Positions 1 to 4,440 of a stretch of 5,752 bases of DNA are shown here, piece by piece (the first letter of the stretch is position 1; every line of letters begins with the position of its first letter). The translations under genes and the position numbers were made by a program. Source of the stretch: DAOTUL01 sp034437435 (lineage in GTDB: Bacteria; Chloroflexota; Anaerolineae; Aggregatilineales; Phototrophicaceae); contig CAYQJO010000268.1 in assembly GCA_964417785.1 (NCBI GenBank), positions 1 to 5,752 of the forward strand. The letters are read 5' to 3'. The notes below the pieces were generated by a model. That model was not told the DNA's origin. It was given only the letters and a program-made list of their open reading frames with translations, and did not search any database.

Positions 1-540
1 TCCCAATCCCCAGGTCATGCGCCAGTAAACATCGTTCTTGCTTGGATACAGATAGCGGGTGGGGATGAACGTCAGCACTGCTGGAACGATCATCAGCAAC
101 ACGGCGATTATGGCGGTGGGCTGCAACCAGTACATGTAGAGCGCGATGAAATTCCAGTAGCAAGGAAAACCGAGGAAGAAATTATCGGCAGTTTTCATGT
201 TGACCTGTCCGTAAGCATACAAGCCCGCGATCAGCGGCACGAGGGTCCAATATGGATGTGGCAGCAGCGATTCGTGCCAGATGATGAACACCGGTATCCA
301 GACATAGGTCAGCATATCGATAACGTTATCCATCATGGCACCGTCAAAGTTGGGGAGGACCGTTCGCACGTTGGCGCGGCGGGCCATGATGCCATCGGTG
401 GCATCGATGATCATGCTGATGACCAGCAGGAGAAATGACTCCCGTATCCGGCCATCGGCAGCGGCGTAGAGGGCAAACATGCCTAGAATGCCACCGGTGG
501 CCGTGTAGAGATGAACGCCCCAGGCAATCCAGTGTTTCAT
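1..540 (-). CDS. pcs: Phosphatidylcholine synthase (Pcs), CDP-alcohol phosphatidyltransferase; 3' end beyond window
   Basis: Probably an inner-membrane enzyme that condenses CDP-diacylglycerol with choline to give phosphatidylcholine and CMP. I translated it by hand from ATG at 540 down to base 1: 180 residues without a stop, against roughly 240 for the family, so the C-terminus lies outside the window. The CDP-alcohol phosphotransferase signature is complete: D46, D49-G50, A53-R54, then G67, D71 and D75. Exactly 12 residues separate AR from G67, the DGx2ARx12Gx3Dx3D spacing described for rhizobial Pcs and longer than in phosphatidylglycerol or cardiolipin enzymes. TADNFFLGFPCYWN (117-130) also matches the Pcs family as I remember it. 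Several hydrophobic segments are visible (for example about 14-28, 36-47, 79-88, 143-160). Its ATG overlaps the stop of the DedA gene (ATGA), so translation is probably coupled; only a weak purine-rich site precedes it. Alternative: another choline- or amino-alcohol-using member of the superfamily. Confidence 0.85.
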   Translation of the reverse strand, partial: MKHWIAWGVHLYTATGGILGMFALYAAADGRIRESFLLLVISMIIDATDGIMARRANVRTVLPNFDGAMMDNVIDMLTYVWIPVFIIWHESLLPHPYWTLVPLIAGLYAYGQVNMKTADNFFLGFPCYWNFIALYMYWLQPTAIIAVLLMIVPAVLTFIPTRYLYPSKNDVYWRMTWGLG

Positions 541-1193
541 GTGAGTGGACTTTCTCTTCGCCAGCGTCGCACAAGATAGAACGAGACACCGGCAACGATA
601 ACAATATACCAGATGGTTTCATAAGCGTCGATGAACGACAAGGCGCGTTCCCACTGGCTGCCCAGTGCATAGCCCAGCAGGACAGTGGGCGTTACCCACA
701 GCAATACACCGATGAAGGTGTAAGTCATGAACTTCAGCCGGTTCATACGGACGACCCCGGCGGGGATCGAGATCACGCCATGTATGAGCGGCATGGATCG
801 TGCGACCATGACGATGATCCCACCGTGTTGCCGGAAGGCGCTGGCGGCCTGGTCATAGGCTTCCAGCGTGAAAAATCGAAGGCGAAATTGGCCTATCTTG
901 AGGGTACCATAGCGGCTGATGGCGGTGCGAACTCGTGCTTCGCCCATGTAGTAACCGACATGGTAAAAGATAACCGCTCCGACAAGTGACCCAATGCCGC
1001 CGGAGATAATCACAGCCAGCAGATCGATCTTTCCGTCATAGGCGATCTTCCCGGCCATCGGGTATAGAAACTCCGAGGGGGTCGGCGGGAAAATGTTCTC
1101 CATGAACGCAATTAGCGCGATCCCTGGCACACCAAAGGTCAGCACGATTTGCTCCAGGAGAGCGGTCAGGTCTTCAATCAGTCGGGTGAGCAT
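537..1193 (-). CDS. DedA-family (VTT/SNARE-associated) integral membrane protein
   Basis: A 218-residue polytopic inner-membrane protein of the DedA/VTT superfamily. Characterised relatives recycle undecaprenyl phosphate or move phospholipids between leaflets, and some E. coli members support proton-dependent tolerance phenotypes. Family marks, in order: an N-terminal hydrophobic stretch; E32 followed by FPPTPSE (35-41), the conserved re-entrant acidic motif; a glycine-rich segment GGIGSLVGAVIFYHVGYYMG (65-84); the ARSMPLIHGVISIPAG motif (131-146); two C-terminal membrane segments (about 157-176 and 191-207); and a basic tail (RRWRR). The usual R-x-x-x-P-x-x-R pattern keeps R132 and P135 but has H138 where the second arginine normally sits. 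ATG 1193 gives the usual family length. An AAAGG lies only 2 bases upstream, too close for a good ribosome site, which may fit a leaderless message. It overlaps the downstream pcs start by 4 bases, suggesting a shared role in lipid handling. The substrate is not known. Confidence 0.9.
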   Translation of the reverse strand: MLTRLIEDLTALLEQIVLTFGVPGIALIAFMENIFPPTPSEFLYPMAGKIAYDGKIDLLAVIISGGIGSLVGAVIFYHVGYYMGEARVRTAISRYGTLKIGQFRLRFFTLEAYDQAASAFRQHGGIIVMVARSMPLIHGVISIPAGVVRMNRLKFMTYTFIGVLLWVTPTVLLGYALGSQWERALSFIDAYETIWYIVIVAGVSFYLVRRWRRESPLT

Positions 1194-1200
1194 GGCCTTT

Positions 1201-1206
1201 ATTGTA
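1201..1206 (-). promoter_or_regulatory. Candidate -10 hexamer for the dedA-pcs unit, possibly leaderless
   Basis: Read on the minus strand, TACAAT (one mismatch to TATAAT) ends 7 bases before the DedA ATG at 1193. If it is the real -10 element, transcription would start at or next to the start codon. That would agree with the lack of a properly spaced Shine-Dalgarno site. I see no convincing -35 hexamer 16-18 bases upstream, so the call rests on one hexamer and its position. Confidence 0.3.
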
Positions 1207-1215
1207 CAGGTGATT

Positions 1216-1243
1216 GGTCGGATTAAGATATAGAAATCGGACC
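1216..1243. promoter_or_regulatory. Imperfect inverted repeat, candidate operator between divergent genes
   Basis: GGTCGGATT (1216-1224) and AATCGGACC (1235-1243) are inverted copies pairing at 8 of 9 positions (G-G mismatch at 1220/1239), separated by an AT-rich 10-base spacer. The half-site centres are 19 bases apart, a spacing compatible with a dimeric regulator binding one face of the helix. It abuts the plus-strand -10 candidate and covers its -35 position, so a bound repressor would block the MFS-aldolase-kinase promoter. It also lies upstream of the DedA start. No regulator gene is in the window, so the binding protein is unknown. A chance repeat of this quality cannot be excluded. Confidence 0.4.
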
Positions 1244-1249
1244 TATACT
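1244..1249 (+). promoter_or_regulatory. Candidate -10 element for the MFS-aldolase-kinase operon
   Basis: TATACT differs from TATAAT at one position and lies 58 bases before the chosen GTG start. This would give a leader of about 50 bases carrying the Shine-Dalgarno site. The -35 position (about 1221-1226, GATTAA) is poor, so an activator or an alternative sigma factor may be involved. The adjacent inverted repeat fits a regulated promoter. Confidence 0.4.
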
Positions 1250-1294
1250 TCGTTTGCAGGGCGCAGTACAGTCAAAAATGGTTGTTTACACCAC

Positions 1295-1300
1295 AGGAGG
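1295..1300 (+). promoter_or_regulatory. Shine-Dalgarno site fixing the MFS start at GTG 1308
   Basis: AGGAGG is a perfect ribosome-binding core with 7 bases between it and GTG 1308. In-frame ATG 1278 and TTG 1254 lack such a site. The GTG start also begins directly with the short cytoplasmic tail usual before the first membrane helix. Confidence 0.75.
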
Positions 1301-1307
1301 CGTGTTT

Positions 1308-2486
1308 GTGAAACGTGCGCTGGTGCATCGTCTTTCGCTGCTCAATTTTCTCCGCTTTGGAGCATTAAGTCTATCCCTTCCATACATCAATGTGTATCTG
1401 ACCGAACAGGGATTCAGCGGCACGGCCATCGGTGTGCTGGTGAGTGCGGGTGCGCTGATGGAACTGATCTTGATTCCGCTGTTGAATGCGATGGCTGACC
1501 GTCGGGGCAAGCACCGGATGTTGTTCAACGGCCTGATCTTCGGGTCGGTGGTAGGGAATCTGATGCTGGCAGCGATCACAAATCGGGTGGTGATGTCCGG
1601 TTCGTATTTGCTGACACGGTTTACGGCGCGGTCTACAATGTCGCTGCTGACGCAGTTGACGATCACACGATTGGATCAGTTGCGGCGGAACATCTTCGGT
1701 CGGGTGCGGATGATGGGGTCGGTCGGTTGGGCGGTGGCGTCCTTGTGTGCCGGTCTGATTTACAGCGTGGGGTCGTATCCGGCGTTGTTTGGGGTGTCGG
1801 CGTTGATGGCGGGGGCGATGCTGCCGCTAAACCGTGCTTTGCCAGCGCAGACGACAGCCCGGCATCCGAGCGGACTGCCACCGGAACCGCGCCAGACGGG
1901 GTTTTATGTGCTGGCGGCGAGCCAGTTTTTGTTCTTCGCGGGTTTGAGCGCGGTGGGGTCGTTTATCTGGGTGTTTGTCGAGCAAGACCTGGGTGTGCCG
2001 GTGGCGCATATCGGTTTGTATGCGTCGGTGTTCGCCATCGCAGAGTTTTTGCCGATGCTGCTGGTAGACCGATTGATTACGCGGATCGGGCTGCGAAAGG
2101 TGTTGATCGGCGGTATGCTGGGTATGACGGGTGTGTGGAGTGCTTACGGCCTGCTGCCAGCGGCGTTGTGGTTGGTGCCGCTGCAAATGGTCCGGGGGGC
2201 GTTCTTCACCATGTTCACCATCGGGATCAATTTGCTGGTGGCGCGGACGAGCGCTCCGGCCAATGTCGCCACCAACCAGGCGATTATCCAGGTGACGATG
2301 CCGGCGCTGGCGATGCTCATCACCAGTCCAGTGATGGGGTGGATTTTCGACACGTTCGGGGCGCGGGTGATGTTCCAGGTGGCGATGATGGTGGGTGTGG
2401 TGGCGGTAGCGCTGCTGGTCGTCAATTATGCGCATCTGGAAGGGCGGCAAAAGCACGCGGATATGGTAGTACAAACGGGGGATTAG
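1308..2486 (+). CDS. MFS transporter (MFS_1-like / nucleoside-oligosaccharide symporter type), probable substrate importer of the operon
   Basis: A 392-residue major facilitator protein, the normal length for a 12-helix carrier of the inner membrane. It starts at GTG 1308 with a short basic tail before helix 1. Motif A, the loop between helices 2 and 3, is clear as ADRRGKHRM (62-70), with its degenerate second-half counterpart at VDRLITRIGLRK (253-264). FGRVRMMGSVGWAVA (130-144) resembles the YG-x-x-R-x-W-G-S-x-G segment of the LacY/NupG/HcaT-like group, which favours a proton-coupled importer of sugars, nucleosides or small acids over a drug exporter. A hydrophilic linker (about 178-197) joins the two six-helix halves. 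Its stop codon directly abuts the aldolase ATG, so it is the first gene of a tight operon. The likely cargo is whatever the downstream kinase and aldolase consume, but the sequence does not name it. An N-terminal extension from ATG 1278 is possible but less likely. Confidence 0.85.
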   Translation: MKRALVHRLSLLNFLRFGALSLSLPYINVYLTEQGFSGTAIGVLVSAGALMELILIPLLNAMADRRGKHRMLFNGLIFGSVVGNLMLAAITNRVVMSGSYLLTRFTARSTMSLLTQLTITRLDQLRRNIFGRVRMMGSVGWAVASLCAGLIYSVGSYPALFGVSALMAGAMLPLNRALPAQTTARHPSGLPPEPRQTGFYVLAASQFLFFAGLSAVGSFIWVFVEQDLGVPVAHIGLYASVFAIAEFLPMLLVDRLITRIGLRKVLIGGMLGMTGVWSAYGLLPAALWLVPLQMVRGAFFTMFTIGINLLVARTSAPANVATNQAIIQVTMPALAMLITSPVMGWIFDTFGARVMFQVAMMVGVVAVALLVVNYAHLEGRQKHADMVVQTGD

Positions 2487-3431
2487 ATGATCGGCAAATT
2501 CAGGCATCTCATGCATTGCAGCAGCGCCGATGGTGTCTTCTGTATGCTGGCAATCGATCACCGGGATAATTTGCTGGCGCTGCTCAACCGGCATGCAGCG
2601 CAGCCGCTGACCGATGGGCAGTTCGCGGCGTTCAAGCAGCAGGTGATCGGCGCACTGGCGGAGTCGGTCACGGCGGTGCTGGTGGACCCGGTATACGGAT
2701 TTGGTCGGGTGGTGGCGGATCGGACGATCAGCGGTCAGATTGGTCTGCTGGCTCCGCTGGAAGTGACGGATTATGATCTGCATCCGAGCAAGCGGACGGT
2801 ACAGTTCATCGCTGGATGGTCGGTGACGTCGATCAAACGCTACGGCGGGGACGGGGTGAAGCTGCTGCTGCCGTACCATCCGGAAGCGGTGAATGTGGCG
2901 GAGAAGGATGCGATGGTGCGGCGAATTGTGGCGGAGTGCGATCAGCACGAGATTCCATTTTTCCTGGAACCCATCGCGTATTCGCTGGAGCCGGATCAAC
3001 CGCTGAGCGACGGCGAACTGCGGGATGTGGTGGTGGCGATGGCGCGTCACTTCAGCGCGATGGGTGTGGATGTACTCAAGATGCAGTTCCCGGCGGGGAA
3101 GGATCAGAGCGAGGCGGTGTGGCGGGCGGGGGGTGGGGGGCCGGGCGGAGCGGGGGGTGTTCCCCGGGCGCCGCTGGGGGCCGGTGTGGATTATGCGACG
3201 TTTGCGCAGCAGGCGCGGGTAGCCTGTGAATGCGGGGCCAGCGGTGTGATCGTCGGACGTGCGGTGTGGGCGGAGGCGGTGGCGGCGCAAGGGGCGGAGC
3301 GGTCGCGTTTTCTGCATGAGGAGGCACCGGTGCGGATGGCGGAATTGATGCATATTTGCCAGGAATACGCACGGCCCTGGTTTGATCGGGTACAATCTCC
3401 GCAAGTGACTCTTAACTGGTATTCGGAGTAG
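2487..3431 (+). CDS. Class I aldolase of the LacD/YihT superfamily, probably cleaving the product of the adjacent kinase
   Basis: A 314-residue cytoplasmic TIM-barrel aldolase. Relatives cleave tagatose-1,6-bisphosphate (LacD) or sulfofructose-1-phosphate (YihT) to dihydroxyacetone phosphate plus an aldehyde. Landmarks in order: CMLAIDHRDN (19-28), LVDPVYGFGR (65-74), GVKLLLPYHPE (123-133) with K124, FFLEPIAY (158-165) with E161, VDVLKMQFP (194-202) with K198 as the probable Schiff-base lysine, and GASGVIVGRAVW (250-261). The DHR motif also recalls the DUF2090 domain fused to IolC in many Proteobacteria. With an IolC-type kinase next door I infer cleavage of 2-deoxy-5-keto-gluconate 6-phosphate to dihydroxyacetone phosphate and malonate semialdehyde. 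Oddity: residues 214-232 are glycine-rich, and the family's usual PW-x-LLSAGV reads PRAPLGAGV, losing a phosphate-binding serine. The ATG follows the MFS stop with no gap, with a G-run (2477-2481) as ribosome site. Family call strong, substrate inferred. Confidence 0.8.
   Translation: MIGKFRHLMHCSSADGVFCMLAIDHRDNLLALLNRHAAQPLTDGQFAAFKQQVIGALAESVTAVLVDPVYGFGRVVADRTISGQIGLLAPLEVTDYDLHPSKRTVQFIAGWSVTSIKRYGGDGVKLLLPYHPEAVNVAEKDAMVRRIVAECDQHEIPFFLEPIAYSLEPDQPLSDGELRDVVVAMARHFSAMGVDVLKMQFPAGKDQSEAVWRAGGGGPGGAGGVPRAPLGAGVDYATFAQQARVACECGASGVIVGRAVWAEAVAAQGAERSRFLHEEAPVRMAELMHICQEYARPWFDRVQSPQVTLNWYSE
3124..3157 (+). other. G-quadruplex-capable G-tract cluster inside the aldolase gene
   Basis: Five G-runs of 3, 6, 6, 3 and 6 bases lie at 3124-3126, 3128-3133, 3135-3140, 3143-3145 and 3152-3157, with loops of 1, 1, 2 and 6 bases. 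This satisfies the standard G3+N1-7 quadruplex pattern on the coding strand. Further G-runs at 3166-3168 and 3176-3180, and a possible GGGG-TGTT-CCCC hairpin (3154-3165), extend the difficult region. Nothing else in the window approaches this density. Confidence 0.75.
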
Positions 3432-3435
3432 AACA

Positions 3436-4440
3436 ATGTACGACAGTTTGCACATGGGGCGCAGTTCAATTGATCTGTACTCCAACGATGTCGGCAAGCC
3501 CTTCGTTGAGATCAACAGCTTTGCCGCTTATATTGGCGGGTCGCCGACCAACATCAGCGTCGGCGCACGGCGTTTGGGTTTGAAATCTTCGCTGCTGACG
3601 GCGTTGGGCGATGATCCGGTGGGTGATTTCTTACTGCATTTCCTGGAAAACGAAGGCGTCGAGACGCGGTTCATCCCGCGCAAGGCGGAGAATCGTACCA
3701 GCGCGGTGATCCTGGGCATTGAGCCGCCGGACAAGTTCCCGCTGGTATATTACCGCGAGAACTGCGCCGACATCAACCTGACGATTGACGATGTGCTGGC
3801 GGCACCGGTGGACGATTGCAAGGTGTTCCAGTTTGCCGGGACCAATCTGAGCAAGGAGCCGAGCCGGAGCGCGACCATGTTCGCGGCGGAGCAGGCACGC
3901 CAGGCCGGGGCGAAGGTGATCTTCGATGTGGATTTCCGCCCGGACCAGTGGCACGATGTGCGAGCGTTCGGGGTGCAGGTGCGGGCGGTGCTGCCGCTGG
4001 TCGATCTGGTGATCGGCACGGCGGATGAGATCAAGGCGGCGATGCTGACGGATCCGGCGCAGATGAGCCTGACACACTCGCAAATCTCGGATACGAAGGT
4101 GGAAGGTGACAGCCGGGCCGGGATCGAACGGATGCTGGTGCAGCATCTGGAAGCGGTGGTGGAGAAGGTGGGGTCGGAGGGCGCACGCATACATTATCCC
4201 GACGGCACCATCCAGGATGCGCCGGGGTTTCCGGTGGAGATTTACAACATTCTGGGTGCCGGTGACGCCTTCGGTGCCGGATTCATCTACGGGTATGTCA
4301 ACGACTGGGGATTGTATAAATCGGCGCGGCTGGGCAATGCCTGTGGTGCGATTGTGGTCACGCAGCACGGCTGCGCCAATTTCATGCCGACGATGGATGA
4401 GGTCATGGCGTTTGTCGAGCCGTATGGTGGGCTGGACTAA
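3436..4440 (+). CDS. iolC: PfkB-family kinase, IolC-like 5-dehydro-2-deoxygluconokinase
   Basis: A 334-residue cytoplasmic ribokinase-fold enzyme, expected to transfer the ATP gamma-phosphate to the 6-hydroxyl of 5-dehydro-2-deoxy-D-gluconate in myo-inositol breakdown. IolC-type marks: MGRSSIDLY (7-15), GGSPTNISVGARRLGLKS (34-51, PfkB signature 1), the substrate-side FPLVYYRENCADI (101-113), DVDFRPDQW (164-172), and GAGDAFGAGF (274-283, PfkB signature 2) with D277 as catalytic base. The length is that of a single-domain IolC, without the C-terminal DUF2090 domain found in roughly 640-residue fused forms; the gene just upstream supplies an aldolase instead. A stretch at about 208-228 (SLTHSQISDTKVEGD) precedes the helix before the ATP site. 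GGAG (3425-3428) overlaps the aldolase stop, 7 bases before ATG 3436, with a 4-base intergenic gap. Alternative: a KDG- or fructokinase-like PfkB enzyme with a different sugar acid. I find the IolC match the best. Confidence 0.82.
   Translation: MYDSLHMGRSSIDLYSNDVGKPFVEINSFAAYIGGSPTNISVGARRLGLKSSLLTALGDDPVGDFLLHFLENEGVETRFIPRKAENRTSAVILGIEPPDKFPLVYYRENCADINLTIDDVLAAPVDDCKVFQFAGTNLSKEPSRSATMFAAEQARQAGAKVIFDVDFRPDQWHDVRAFGVQVRAVLPLVDLVIGTADEIKAAMLTDPAQMSLTHSQISDTKVEGDSRAGIERMLVQHLEAVVEKVGSEGARIHYPDGTIQDAPGFPVEIYNILGAGDAFGAGFIYGYVNDWGLYKSARLGNACGAIVVTQHGCANFMPTMDEVMAFVEPYGGLD

Noticed and set aside
435..989. A 184-codon plus-strand open frame across pcs and dedA
   Set aside because: Antisense to two genes with intact family motifs, and its product resembles no family I know.
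1254..1307. Longer MFS starts at TTG 1254 or ATG 1278
   Set aside because: Neither has a ribosome-binding site, whereas GTG 1308 has AGGAGG at 7 bases; the extra residues would also precede a normal-length MFS N-terminus.
3117..3190. A pair of compensating frameshifts causing the glycine-rich aldolase segment
   Set aside because: I read the other two plus frames across the block and neither restores the family residues (PW-x-LLS), so substitution or base miscalling fits better than insertion plus deletion.
1827..3515. A 562-codon open frame on the minus strand spanning parts of all three operon genes
   Set aside because: It lies antisense to three genes with clear family motifs, its product is a low-complexity Arg/His/Pro-rich string without recognisable domains, and it arises from the GC-rich third-position pattern of the real genes.
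3631..4368. A 245-codon minus-strand open frame opposite the kinase
   Set aside because: Fully contained in the well-supported IolC-like gene, His/Arg-rich and without domain resemblance; a compositional shadow.
2487..4440. Sulfoquinovose (yih-type) pathway, because YihT is a LacD-like aldolase and YihV a PfkB kinase
   Set aside because: The kinase carries IolC-type motifs (GRSSIDLY, YYRENCAD, DFRPDQW), and no YihS isomerase or YihU reductase is nearby. It remains a secondary possibility for the aldolase substrate.
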